28,895 bases of DNA from contig JAWQRN010000499.1 of the NCBI GenBank assembly GCA_033557685.1, positions 1 through 28,895 of the forward strand, given 5' to 3'. Origin of the DNA: Sperchopsis tessellata. Taxonomy: Eukaryota; Arthropoda; Insecta; Coleoptera; Hydrophilidae. Position 1 is the first letter of the stretch; every line of letters starts with the position of its first letter. Positions 10,579-20,980 of this stretch are shown here, piece by piece. Under the pieces are notes generated by a model. The model was not told where the DNA came from and searched no databases. It saw only the letters and a list, made by a program, of their open reading frames with translations. The position numbers and the translations under genes were made by a program.

Positions 10579-11240
10579 AAAGGGGTTACATGGGTCCGAA
10601 AATTTTAAAAAATCCTTTTTTTCCCTTTATCTAAATATGTCTAGAATATTCTCCTAAAGTTTCAAGTAAATCGGAGTAAAAGTCTAGGAGAGAGAGGGAA
10701 TCCCCCGTCCCGTTGGGAAAGACCGGCCTACTTGAAACTTCAATAGCGTTTATCTCGAAAAACCATTTTTGAAGTCGATAGGCACGATTTCTCAGAAACC
10801 AATGCACCGATCTCATTGAAATTTGACACACTTCTTCCAGTACCTAAACGACTACAAATAATTTTACAAGGCTATACGTAGTGTAAATTGTACCAAAAAT
10901 TTAATTATTTTGCATACAAAAAATTCAAATTTAAATTTTTTGAGAAATCCTTCGTTCAAGTATAGCTTATACTTATCTACTAACAGAAAAAAATTGGTAT
11001 TTTAATTTCAGATGAAGCTGTCATGAGTTATCCTGCCTACCGCGAGGACACTTTTTAGTGGTCTCCGGTCCCCACCGGCTGAATTTTCCGAATTTTTTTG
11101 TGACAATTTTTTTCAATATTGTTGAGAAGTTGTTCTTTTATGTGCTCAACACTTCGAATGAAATAATTCATATATTACATTTTTAAAAAATCGAGAAAAT
11201 ATGCTTTTTTCCTTGGCTACGAGACCCATGTAACCCCTTT
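10579..11240. mobile_element. Non-autonomous DNA transposon with 18-bp terminal inverted repeats
   Basis: The left end AAAGGGGTTACATGGGTC (10579-10596) is the exact reverse complement of the right end at 11223-11240. The 662-bp interior has no transposase and only short chance open frames. The interior is less AT-rich near 10680-10820 than the flanks. No clear target-site duplication is visible beside the repeats, so the superfamily is left unassigned. It lies inside intron 1 of the SAPCD2 homolog. Confidence 0.85.
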
Positions 11241-12079
11241 AATAATTCTTAGAATGAAATACCACCGCGTCATCTTGTATACTACTATATCACCCAATTA
11301 CGCCAACGCAATATAATTATGCACACATATATGACATAAGATAGGCATCATAACACACCATTGAAGCATCCCAAAATGCGTGTACTTTTACTTTTGTTTA
11401 CAGAAGCATCCGCTACTGTGCCATAATAAATATATCCCTTTAACAAATTTTAAAAACGAACCCGCCGAGTAAATAATTTATATTTTAATTTGTTCTTAGA
11501 ACAAGCAACTGGTCAATACACCGTCTACCTATCCTAAAATCACTTTAACAAATAGATATTTTACAATTTGTAAGCGTAGGAATCTTCTTAACAACTTCTA
11601 CAAACCACCTTCCTAACTGAACTAACGATTTCCCATCAAGTACGTAAAAAGCGTTAATTGTTTTCTGATCTGAATTCTTCCATTCACGAACATTTCACTC
11701 AATATACATATCTACCGGTCTCATAATTTCCATACACTGCTTTCGCAAAAATATTACAAATTATTATATTCCCAGATCAGTGGACAAGTAAAAAAACAAA
11801 TCAAAATATGATTTATATACAAATAGATTCAATTGTGAAAAGGTGCCGAAAATGCATTATACGAATGTTTACATTCACTTATTGTAACTGAAAAAGAAAA
11901 AGTATTTGGCGGCGTCATTAACTTGCGTTTGATAAACACATACGTGAAAATATAAAACATGAAATTGTACACGCAACTATAGATAAAATACCTATGCATT
12001 TATATAGACATAAATTTAATAATGGGTATTTAACACAACCTCTCTAAAGTTTTTCTAGTGATGGTGGTGTTGTCATATC
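11241..12079. other. Intron 1 stretch with no recognised feature
   Basis: AT-rich with scattered CpG. No protein match and no repeat partner within the window was found. Confidence 0.4.
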
Positions 12080-12900
12080 GGAGTTTCAACACGGATTTGT
12101 ACTTCTAGTCCATCTTCAGGCAGTGGAAGTCGAATCTGAGTTTGTGGTTCCAGCTAGTCTTCGGATGTTAGGTTTACCACTGTCGGTGTTGGCTGTCCTG
12201 GATCTACGCGGTATCAATATGATTGAACAGGAGTACCTACATGATTAATCAAATGGTATTTACTTGCAACTAGGAGATCTGGTTAAGTTATAATTATACT
12301 ACTAGGCTGTGTTTGACTAGAATATATTTAATTCTCAGATATAAATTCCAGAACCTATATTTTTACTAATTTTCATTTTGTAGTTCGTATATAAGGAAAT
12401 CTTTTGACCTACGAGAATTTTTGTTTCCTTTCTTGTATTACTTTGTATTCGTGAAACATTTGGAACGCAACTTCTAGTCTACTTCTTATATTGCACTTTA
12501 AGAATAGCATGGTAATTGGTTCTCTAGTTGTTACAAGTGTTGATCGTATATTGTAAAAGAAAATTTGTAAGTTTAGTTTGAATCGTAATTTATTTATTCC
12601 CAGCAAAGTGGTTCTATTTGTTTGAACGTTAAGTACAGTGTGTCCATTGGAAGCTGATAAATATGATGCAGTTTATTCTATTGTTTTTTTGAAAATTTCA
12701 AATTCTTCTAACACCAACTGCGGCCCATTTTCAGAAATTACAGTTACTGGTAATTTATACCTTGTAAAGTATTATTATATAAATTTCTGGTCATTCATGT
12801 TGAGTACGAATCTACTATTATCAAAAAGTATGTTCTCAGCAATGGACCAAACAATTTAAATCGATTATTTGTCATAGCCCACTTGGCCAATCTCTAGATT
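12080..12900 (-). pseudogene. Second Ty3/Gypsy integrase remnant, different lineage from the first
   Basis: On the minus strand, from high to low coordinates, the text reads as follows. First comes RIDLNCLVHC (family ID-GPF region), then a segment ending PEIYII. LPVTVISENGPQLVLEEF follows (family LP-VSDNG-QF-SEEF). Then SASNGHTVLNVQT (family SNGQAER-VQT). Then TTREPITMLFLKCNIRSRLE (family TPA-LF-R-RTRLD). Then KVIQERKQKFS and, past 12350, an LINHVG-like end. This is the integrase order of K02A2.6-type Gypsy elements. The Asp of SDNG is Glu here, and the Glu of the QAER motif has been lost (HTVLNVQ). Stops and frameshifts confirm a pseudogene. No LTRs were identified. Confidence 0.7.
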
Positions 12901-14420
12901 TGCACGTTACGTGTTGGTTTCACCTATTGCGCACAGCTTAAGCAACCTAACAAATTAGCGACGCCATTTTTTTAATTCTTTCTTACTGAGCACATACTGG
13001 TTCGTATATAATCGGAAAAAAATGTTCACCTTACAAATATATAAACAAAATATGTTATTTCGTCTATTTTACTTTCTTCGTTCTTTATTACACATCTTCT
13101 CAAACTATTGGTATGATAAGAAATACTGTTAAACTTAAAATTGGTTCTCTATTTTTTTTTTTAAACTGCATCAGCATTTGATTTCGGCCACTAACCAGAC
13201 AATTTTTTTAGTATTGTGAATTTTATGATGACCAGTAATATCGGTCTTTTAAATTTCCCAACTAAAAATTATTTCATTGATCAATATAATGATTTAATTT
13301 ATTAAAATTGATGTATGTTAATCTAGTATTATTTATTTCCTATGTATCGTCATCTATTCGCGTGCAGTTTTTGGTAGACTTTAATATTAACTCAAATTAA
13401 CCATGTACGAATAGTTTTGAGGGGATCGTTGAAGGTAAGTATTTTTTTGAGGGATAAGGGGTCTCCCACCAAACATATAAGTGTAAAAGGGCATTTGCTA
13501 CCAGGTCATTGGTATGCTAGAAATTTGTAGAAACCGGATATTTGATTTTTTTTTTCTTATTTATGTAGGAATATCAACAATACAGTATAACCATATTCCT
13601 TCCTAACTCCTATGTGATAAGTTAATATTTAAGATAATAAGTTGTCATCGGTCAATAATACAAGTTTGCAAATTTATTTGGTGACACCAGTCTTTGAAGC
13701 CTATCTTTTGATTAGTCAAGATGAAACGAATCGTTCAAATGCATACATAACAATATTTCTAGCAATATTAGTAACATTCAATCTTGCTGAGGAAAATTAT
13801 TTTATTCAATAGTTTATGCTATTCCTCTAATATTTCCTTGCTTATTCAAAATGATGCAGAAACAGTTAAGTAATAACTAAGCCCTGCTGACCAAGGGCTC
13901 CCTCATATAGCAATTACTTAAAATAAATTGTAGTCGAAGGCATCTTAAAGTTTATAATTTTATACCACATATTAAAGTAAATGCGAATTTATATTCTTCC
14001 CGTTCAAACAAAGGACTAAAAGATAGACATCCGACTAAAGCAAGAACAAGGCAATAAAAATTTCTAAGAAAAAGTTTACGAATGGGTTTTGAGTGGTCCA
14101 TTTCATAAAAATTACAAGTCGACAAATGATAATTCTATAACAGCTTTTTGAGGACGGAATCACAATCGTTTCCATCCCTTTAATCCCGTAAATTCCATTA
14201 ATAGTAGAGCTAGAGGAAAACTAACTACTGATCAACACAGAAATTAAATATCAATTACCATTTCCGAGCTACAGCTACATTCTGATTGTTACTTTTTAAG
14301 ATAACTTCAGTTGCGTAATCAAAACATAAAATTTACAAAAATATTTGAGTTACATCACAAATTAATTTTTTTTAATTATATAAAAATGTATTTATTATTA
14401 TTTATTTTTTTAATTTTCTT
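12901..14420. other. Intron 1 stretch with no recognised feature
   Basis: AT-rich. No coding match. A block at 13420-13560 (GGGGATCGTTGAAGGTAAGT and onward) is slightly more GC-rich and could be an old repeat, but it has no partner in the window. Confidence 0.35.
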
Positions 14421-14572
14421 TAAGATTGTTAAAAGCCTTATTTTGACACCCCTAGTCTTGAGTAGCGACAGTTGTTAAATGTTTTGCAAATAATACCTTG
14501 ACTGATTTTACATATTATGTCATTAACAATCAAATATTGGAATATCACAAACAATAGTAAAACATACAAAAT
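14421..14572 (+). repeat. Dispersed repeat, copy 2
   Basis: Same-orientation partner of 6584-6730, sharing the AAGATTGTT, CCCCTAGTCTTGAG, TGTTTTGCAAATAAT and TTGGAATATCACAAACAATA blocks. The family is unknown and no coding is visible. Confidence 0.6.
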
Positions 14573-14884
14573 GTTTATTAAACAGAAATATTAGTAACAA
14601 AAATGATAAATATGAAACTAGTAAGTTCGGCAACTAAATCTACTACAAGGAATTAAATACACACAGCTAAACATTATCATCGGTGTTCAAATATCCACCA
14701 TTTTGATTATTGTATAAGTGGCACCTTTATCTGACAGAATTAAAAGTATAACTAGTCCTAATTTTAAGAAAAGCTGTTCCTAAACTATTTTTCAAATCTT
14801 CAATAATATTGTTTTCTTGTTATCTTACGTATAAATGATTTTTTTTATAATGTCCTATATAATTTTATATATTTAAATTTTTTT

Positions 14885-15020
14885 CAAATGACTACGACAT
14901 TTGTGATGGGGCGCCGTCCTGTCTAGTATTTGAAACATGCAAATTCTCAGTGGGAATTGTTGTGCGTATTAAATTTATATCCCGTGATATATCTACCTCA
15001 TTCGTCCAAATAATAGTTTG
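14885..15020 (-). pseudogene. Tc1/mariner-type transposase remnant, short
   Basis: The minus strand reads IIWTNEVDISRDINL (family I-F-DEA-F-R-G--N; the Asp has become Asn), then TIPTENLH (family W--ENPH). It then reads RQDGAPSQMS (family FQQDGAP). The segment normally between ENPH and QQDG is almost entirely missing, so the piece carries an internal deletion. It seems to be the same family as 7150-7495 but in the opposite orientation. Confidence 0.55.
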
Positions 15021-15382
15021 TGGAAATATTGCTCTTCATTGCATTTTCCGATGAACCATTAATAGGAATCTAAACTTGTACGTTAATCACCCGGATATAT
15101 ATGATGTGAAGCAAAGAGGTATAAATGAGAAATTTTAAGCTATATGTGCATAGGTATACAGAAACTGCGTTTATTGGTAAAATAATATAAATGATTTCTC
15201 ACTTTGTTCAGCCATGTAATAGTAAATCCACCTTCCCCATTTTGCCTTTTCCTTGGAGCAGAAGGGATTCAAACTCACTTGTACTTCTCTACGAAGCTAC
15301 CACTTTTAATCATTCATGACTTTTTGCCAGCCAAACGCTATATGTGTAAGTTTAAATTATTACTAATAAATAAAGTCATAAT

Positions 15383-15425
15383 ATCTATATGAATGTGTGT
15401 TTTCGGGTGGAAACCGTGTCTCTCA
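15383..15425 (-). repeat. PLE tail fragment inside intron 1
   Basis: The sequence TCTATATGAATGTGTGTTTT followed by CGGGTGGAAACCGTGT is the reverse complement of the last part of the PLE tail. It is a short terminal piece only, about 310 bases before exon 2. Confidence 0.75.
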
Positions 15426-15734
15426 TAAGTGATCATAACATCTATAATTGTCTTCAGAAGTTAAGAGAAAAGTATAAGAATCATTATACAAGAATGAAAA
15501 AATGTAGTACTTGCTTTCTTTCAGTTACTATGTATGCTCAACTTTGAACTAAATTATTTTTAATTTATATTATATACTTGTATCCCTTGGCTTCTTGGGT
15601 CCTCAGTTATTCTATCAAGATTAAAAAAAGATATTTGTTCCTAACATTTAATAGAACGATATATTTATATGTTGTTTCATGTTGTAATATTATGTCCAGT
15701 TGTAATTCATTCATTTAAAATTGTTTATCAATAG

Positions 15735-16141
15735 GAAATCTTGATAGAGCGGAGATCAGGACTGCATTACAAAACTGGCAATTGGGGCTGATGATGAGTG
15801 ATCAAGAGGGTAAAGCAGAGAAAAGACAAACACAGTATAATGGCCTACTCCGAACTGGAAGGAGTCTTGGCGATGGAAAGGCAGCTGCCCAAAACGATAT
15901 CCAAGTTAGTGGAGGAGGCATATACCAGAAGAAAGCAAATGTGCGTAGAAGAGAACCCAGAAGACATACTTTACAAAATGGAATAGACTACAATATGTTA
16001 AAAAGGATGAAGCAAATTGAACAAGAAAAAGATGTTTTGATGCAAGGATTGGCAGCTATCGATAAGTCTAGAGATTGGTATCTAAAGCAGATTGCAACTG
16101 TTCAAGACAAAATGAAGTACTTAGGTCGAATGGGACATGTG
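15735..16141 (+). CDS. Sapcd2: SAPCD2 homolog, exon 2 (APC-like coiled-coil block)
   Basis: Continues the frame of exon 1: the G at 9810 joins GA at 15735 to make Gly194, and the exon ends with a whole codon (Val329) before GTAAGT at 16142. Residues 195-263 form a polar linker. Residues 264-272 are the basic stretch RRREPRRHT. Residues 276-300 hold GIDYNMLKRMKQIEQEKDVL, the start of the coiled coil. Residues 305-324 carry SRDWYLKQIATVQDKMKYLG. The R-D-W-Y-x-x-Q motif is shared with the N-terminal coiled coil of APC and defines the suppressor-APC domain family. The acceptor is TATCAATAG. A second open frame overlaps the first part of the exon (15798-15986), but the homology supports the frame given here. 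Confidence 0.93.
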
Positions 16142-16370
16142 GTAAGTGTTTTGTAGTTAGTAATTAGAGCTATAAAATTCTAAAAATTAATAGACACAGT
16201 TTGAATATTTTATATTTATATAATTCAAAGGCGCAATAGTGCTTCGACTTGTCTCGTATTATTGCAGTGTATAAGACTCTTGAAGTTTATCTGATTAAAC
16301 AGTACAGAAAATTATCTATTAAACAAAAATAATACCGTAAGTAGACTTCCACGGCCACAGTAAATATCTT

Positions 16371-16600
16371 CAGGTGTTCCGGGAGAAAACTGTGTGTTGG
16401 CTTTTATTCTTGCCGACGTATCATCCACCGTTTCAGGGAATATTACTAAGACATGTACCTCCCCAAATCGTATAACGATATCTACCACTTTTGAAAGCTA
16501 CATGTCTTGATAACGTCCCCCTCAACGGTGGACGAAACATTGGTATGAATAAACACTTACACAAGCTTATCTCCCGGAAACCCTGACGATAAAAATGATA
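16371..16600. repeat. Palindromic repeat (family 2), two inverted copies of about 105 bp
   Basis: The left copy (about 16371-16480, minus orientation) and the right copy (about 16496-16600, plus orientation) are imperfect reverse complements. The right copy reads TCTTGATAACGTCCCCCTC, then AACGGTGGACGAAACATTGG, then AATAAACACTTACACAAGC and TCTCCCGGAAACC. A third relative lies at 17785-17860. The core resembles that of the PLE tails, but the flanks differ, so it is a separate family. Confidence 0.75.
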
Positions 16601-16868
16601 ACGTTTACTAAACAGACAATATAACGCTTATCAGTGGTGATGGTCTGTTTTCAGAAGACAATATTTGAAAGACGTAATTTTGTAATACATTTTTTTCTAA
16701 GACTTTATGGGGATTCAAAGTAGGCTGCCATCGAAAGGAACTATAACCACATGCCCTTCTTATAAGTGGCTTTCTATTTCCTCTACTTATTTATTATAAT
16801 TATTAGCAGGGGAACAGCTGAACAACTTACAGCCAGGTCTGTAGGATCATTTGTATATCTCCGTTTAA

Positions 16869-16980
16869 TTTTTCACTTAAGCTGTTATTGTAAAATTCTT
16901 ATGCTTAATGATCTACGGGCTTTAAAAGTTAATTAAATACTTATTAAATAAATTATCCTTGTAAATCGAGCTGTAATAAT
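16869..16980 (+). repeat. 112-bp direct repeat, copy 1
   Basis: Almost identical to 20328-20440: it includes GCTGTTATTGTAAAATTCTT, AATGATCTACGGGCTTTAAA and AATTATCCTTGTAAATCG, with only a few differences. No coding or terminal repeats are seen. The high similarity against decayed surroundings suggests a recent duplication or a young non-autonomous family. Confidence 0.85.
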
Positions 16981-17049
16981 CTCCTTTTAATTGAATAACT
17001 AAGTTTGACTCCATATGTTCCATACCGCCTATCTATCAAATCTCTGTAG

Positions 17050-17785
17050 CTTCCTCTACTAACATAGGTTCTAATCCGTGGAAAATGTTCTCAGAGCACC
17101 CAAGTACCAGTCTATATGCTTTCTCGATGCTTTCGATGATCTCATGGCCCGGTATCCAAGCTAACCTGAATCTCCTCAGAACACCATATTATCAACCTCT
17201 GATTAAATTTTTCTATCTCCTGAAAACGTGCTCTATAGATATCAAACTTATTAATTTGCAGTACTCACCGTATAAGCTAATTTCGCAATCACTTCTCTCT
17301 GTATCCGTCTCAAACACCAAAATTATATTTTAGCTAATTTAATTCAAGGCCAGTTCTTTCCGTTACACGAATTCATCTAACGTCGACTGTAATTCAAGAC
17401 CATTGACACTTTATATCATGCAATAATATATTCACTATTCTTCCACTGATTGTTACTCCCAATAAAAATATTAAAGGACACTTCACACATCCTACTCGTA
17501 CGTTCCTGTTTTATTTAAATTATTCGCTCATATTTCCATTTATCTTAACCATCTCTTATACGTCATACTCTCTTAAAACGTTCCAAAGCAGCCGCCTGTT
17601 TACACAGACATTACTTCCAAACACAAACTAAAAATGGTATGTATATAACCTCTGTCAACCATAAAATCTCCCAGACCAACCTAAAGCTCTGCACTTTCTC
17701 AATCACTACTTTGCCAAACATTTCTGGAATGTTAAGCAGGCTTATAGCTCTATAAGACTTCCAATCAAACTTGCCACCATATTTT
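17050..17785 (-). pseudogene. LINE remnant with RT and RNase H pieces
   Basis: On the minus strand the higher-coordinate part (17620-17780) reads SYRAISLLNIPGKVFAKVV (family NYRGISLLN-GKVFA, RT fingers) and then a GYIHTIFSL-like segment. The lower part (17050-17190) reads RRFRLAWIPGHEIIESIEKA, then a GCSENIFHGLEPM-like run. That matches the end of a LINE RNase H domain (WVPGH-GI-GNEKAD---G-----GPEP). An RNase H domain points to an R1, I or Loa-like LINE rather than RTE. The text between is too decayed to read, with stops throughout. Confidence 0.65.
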
Positions 17786-17860
17786 ATCTTCAGGTATTCC
17801 GGGAGATAACCGTGTGTTGACTTTTGTTTTTGCCGACATTTCGTTTACAGTTGCAGGGGA
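17785..17860 (-). repeat. Family 2 repeat, third copy
   Basis: The reverse complement shows ATCCCCTGCAACTGT, AACGAAATGTCGGCAAAAAC, ACACACGGTTATCTCCCGGA and ACCTGAAGATAAAATATGG, matching the copies at 16371-16600. It is joined to a tandem array at its other end. Confidence 0.75.
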
Positions 17861-17984
17861 TGTAACTCTTCAAAGTGCAAATTATAGATTGCCGTGTAGC
17901 TCTGAAAAGTGCAAGATGTAGTTGCCGACCAGCTCTAAATAGTACTAAGAATATAATGACATGTAGCTCGCACAAGTGCTAGTC
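17861..17984. repeat. 34-bp tandem array, about 3.7 units
   Basis: Units at 17861-17894 (34), 17895-17927 (33), 17928-17961 (34) and 17962-17984 (partial). Each starts near TGTAACTC / TGTAGCTC / ACCAGCTC and carries an AAAGTGC-like block followed by a TTGCCG-type end in the first two. It adjoins the family 2 repeat directly, so the array is probably part of that element. Confidence 0.75.
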
Positions 17985-18222
17985 AAAGAAAACATTCTTA
18001 CAATTTTTAGCAACTGAATGTTATACCCCTCTATATCGTATTCGGTAAATACAAACCCTTATTAGTGCAGCATCGCTTTACGTTATCAACATCTCAAAAT
18101 ATGTTCATTCGGTGAGGACGATCGACCACGCTCACCATACACGTGACTATTATTCATTAAATGATAAGCGAAAGGCAAGAGCTTCGCAAAAGAGTAGTTT
18201 TGGAATGGGTTGGACAGTTGTC

Positions 18223-18277
18223 TCACGATGACCTCTGAAGAATGTTCATATAGGAGAACATTCTTCAGAGACCGTGA
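18223..18277. repeat. Short perfect hairpin
   Basis: CTCTGAAGAATGTTC (18233-18247) and its exact reverse complement (18256-18270) are separated by 8 bases. Outer 5-bp arms TCACG (18223-18227) and CGTGA (18273-18277) extend the stem across a small asymmetric bulge. It could be a mobile-element end or a structured RNA piece; no function is claimed. Confidence 0.75.
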
Positions 18278-18725
18278 TGTCGTTTGTTTCGAAACGAATT
18301 TTAAATTTAGTTTTTTACTTTGATTTCTTTTCTGTACTTTCTTTGATTGGATTCGTGTCTACACCTTAGTTTTTGTTTTTATTGTGGAAACTTCACGCAA
18401 ACTGCTTTAGCAGTATTTGCGATATGGAATGGTTATTTACGCAGATATTATGTTTTGTTTTTAATTTATTAAGGCATTAATAACTTTATTATTGTTGACG
18501 CTTGCCTTTAGTACACTACTTAGGCTTTGAATTTGGTCTTACTTAGTGAATAAAGCAAATGAAAACTTTTTTTTGATATTTCTGCGAGATTATTTCACAA
18601 AATAATTAGTTAATATATATAATATAATACTTAAATTAAAATAAATAAATAATATGTTTTGTTTCATAGATACATAGAAAAAATTACATAGCATTGAATA
18701 TAATTTAAAATAGCTTAAAATTCCA
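18278..18725. other. Intron 2 stretch with no recognised feature
   Basis: AT-rich and T-rich, without coding or repeat match in the window. It ends at the mariner's left end. Confidence 0.35.
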
Positions 18726-18727
18726 TA

Positions 18728-19803
18728 TAAAGTGTCCCAACAAAAGCGGAAAATTTAAATTTTAAATAAAACACAGTTTTTTGAAAAAATACCGAAATTT
18801 TGATATAATCATAAAGTAGACGTGGGAATTATGTATGGAACAACACATCTGATAAATTCTCTCCTCAACTTTGCTGGCACATTTACGTTCTTTTGACGAA
18901 ATTTTCAATCACGGTTTGGCATAACTGTGACTGGATTTCAGTGATACAGCATATAATCTCCTCCTTCAAGGCTTTGGTGGTTGTGGGCTTGTTGACATAA
19001 ACTTTTGACTTCAAAAAACCCCAGAGAAAGAAGTCCAAAGGCGTTAAATCGCACGATCTAGGCGGCCAATTCTGTTCGCCCAAACGGGAGATAACACGAT
19101 CAGGGAATGTCTGGTGCAATACCATTGTTTCACGTGATGTGTGGCAAGTGACACCGACCTGTTGACTCCAGCCCAAATTCCACACCAAACAGTGACACGT
19201 TTGGGATGCATTGCCTTCTCATGAAACACATGTGGGTTTTTGTCACTCCAAATGCGATAATTTTGCCTGATTAAGAAGCCATCAACATGAAAATGGGCCT
19301 CATTGCTGAAGATGATTTTGTTGGAAAACTGACTATTCACTTGATGTTCATTTAACAAATTGACGAACTCTCTTCGCTGTGTATGGTCTATAGGTTTGAG
19401 TTGTTGTGTCAGTTGGATTTTGTAGGCACGAAGACGCAAATATTTCGTGAGAATACGCTGCATAGTGCTTTCAAATGTTCAATTCTTGAGCACGATGCCG
19501 AAAGGATGATCCCGGACTCTCGGCCACATTCTGACGAACTTGACAAACACGTGCCGATGGTCTGACATCAATAGTCGACCCAGTCTTGGGAACCCTTGGA
19601 CGCAATTTGAGAATCGTGACAGTCAAACTTTCACCATTTTTGAAATAATGTTTAACAATAAGAATGCATTGTTGTGTCGAATAGCGCTCCGTTTTTAATG
19701 GTGAACTGTCTACCATCGAAATGTCATAATGGTTCGACTGTCAAAGCACAACAGTAAAAATGGCGCCAAATTTAAATTTTAAGCTCTTGTTGGGACACTT
19801 TAT
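18728..19803 (-). mobile_element. Mariner-type DNA transposon, near full length, inactive
   Basis: The ends are inverted repeats: AAAGTGTCCCAACAAAAGC at the left and its counterpart GCTCTTGTTGGGACACTTT at the right. Both lie within a CATATA context, which fits the TA duplication made by this superfamily. The element is about 1.07 kb, shorter than the usual 1.3 kb. The transposase relic lies inside on the minus strand. It sits in intron 2 of the SAPCD2 homolog, opposite to the gene. Confidence 0.92.
18850..19716 (-). pseudogene. Mariner transposase, inactivated
   Basis: DDxD transposase of the Tc1/mariner superfamily, on the minus strand. The segment from 19716 begins MVDSSPLKTERYSTQQ and holds a helix-turn-helix-like region ending RAQELNI. 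A 1-nt frameshift follows, then TMQRILTKYL from 19463. The first catalytic site reads FSNEAHFH: Asp is Asn, codon 19302-19304. After WCGIWAG the text jumps to SQQVGVTCHTSRETM from about 19170, so about 50 codons are missing. There the second catalytic Asp is Val (codon 19156-19158). The end holds WPPRSCDLTPLDFFLWG with the third Asp intact. Two dead catalytic positions, a frameshift and a deletion leave no activity. Confidence 0.92.
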
Positions 19804-20327
19804 ATGTTTTTATAACGCATTACACGAAAAACGTTATACAATAATAAATAGTTTCTGATTTACCCATCCAGGTTTTCTAAGAACATTCCGGAATTGAATC
19901 TGGTTCCTATACTGCACATCTCCTCGCTTATTTTGCTTAGTTTAATTAAAGAAATTAAAACGTAGGAGGAATAAATGCCTACGAATTATTTATCAAAAAA
20001 TGGACCATTTCTTACATTAGTCTTCTGATGTAAACATTCAGTAATTAAATTTGACACCGTCCTTATAACTGTATAGGATGATTTGCAATTGCAAATATAT
20101 GTATCTATTTATATCATTGCCCATATTTATCATCCGCTCTTGAGGTATTTCTCTTCTGGGCATACTCTTTTAATTAACTAAACTAATTTATAAACTCCTT
20201 TCCTTTGCCTCAATGAGTGCTATGATTTAAACTTTTAATATAAAAAAATAAACCTAATTTTATTTATGACAACAGTGTATGCAATGCTCTAATTCCAATC
20301 AATTAAGTTCCACATGACAATAAAATA
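19804..20327. other. Intron 2 stretch with no recognised feature
   Basis: No coding or repeat match between the mariner and the second copy of the 112-bp direct repeat. Confidence 0.35.
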
Positions 20328-20440
20328 TTTTTCACTTTAGCTGTTATTGTAAAATTCTTATGCTTAATGATCTACGGGCTTTAAAAGTTAATTAAATACT
20401 TAAATAAATAAATTATCCTTGTAAATCGGGCTGTAATAAT
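20328..20440 (+). repeat. 112-bp direct repeat, copy 2
   Basis: Partner of 16869-16980, same orientation, with differences such as ACTTTAGC for ACTTAAGC, TACTTAAATAAATA for TACTTATTAAATA and TCGGGC for TCGAGC. Confidence 0.85.
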
Positions 20441-20980
20441 ATAAATAAGACAATTACCCATTGTAAAAAATCAGAAATTGCTTGTTTATGTGCCATAATA
20501 AACCAACTTGTTACCACGACTCATTGTGCCACTAACCCACATTATTTAGGAAGATGCCTCGTAAGAATTTTCCCACATTTGTATTTAAACTCCCACAGAA
20601 CGCAACATTTTCACTCAAATACCACACTTTCTATGTGTAAATAATGATCATATTGTTTATCTCATAAGTAATTCGTTACTTGCAACATTCGCGCAAGATT
20701 CATCTATTTAATAGCTGAAATAAAAAATTGGCGCTAATTTGTTATTAATTTGAGATAATTACAACCAGAACACAAGAAGACGTGTAGTATTGAATATTTG
20801 TCAACGATAAAACAAAACTTCCATCCTTACACAGTTTATAAAAATGCGAATAATTAATAAAATTATTTGCCCATCGGCAACACGCGTGTAAGAAATGATA
20901 CATTCTCAGACGTGAAGAAATAAATTTATGGCCCGATAATTTAACCGCATCCTTATAAATATTAGAAAAAAATTATAACA
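20441..20980. other. Intron 2 stretch with no recognised feature
   Basis: AT-rich. No family match in any frame. Confidence 0.35.

Noticed and set aside
15798..15986. Second open frame overlapping SAPCD2 exon 2, protein-like in appearance
   Set aside because: The other frame joins exons 1 and 3 in phase and carries the conserved RRREPRRHT and RDWY blocks. The overlapping frame has no ATG at its start and no splice partner.
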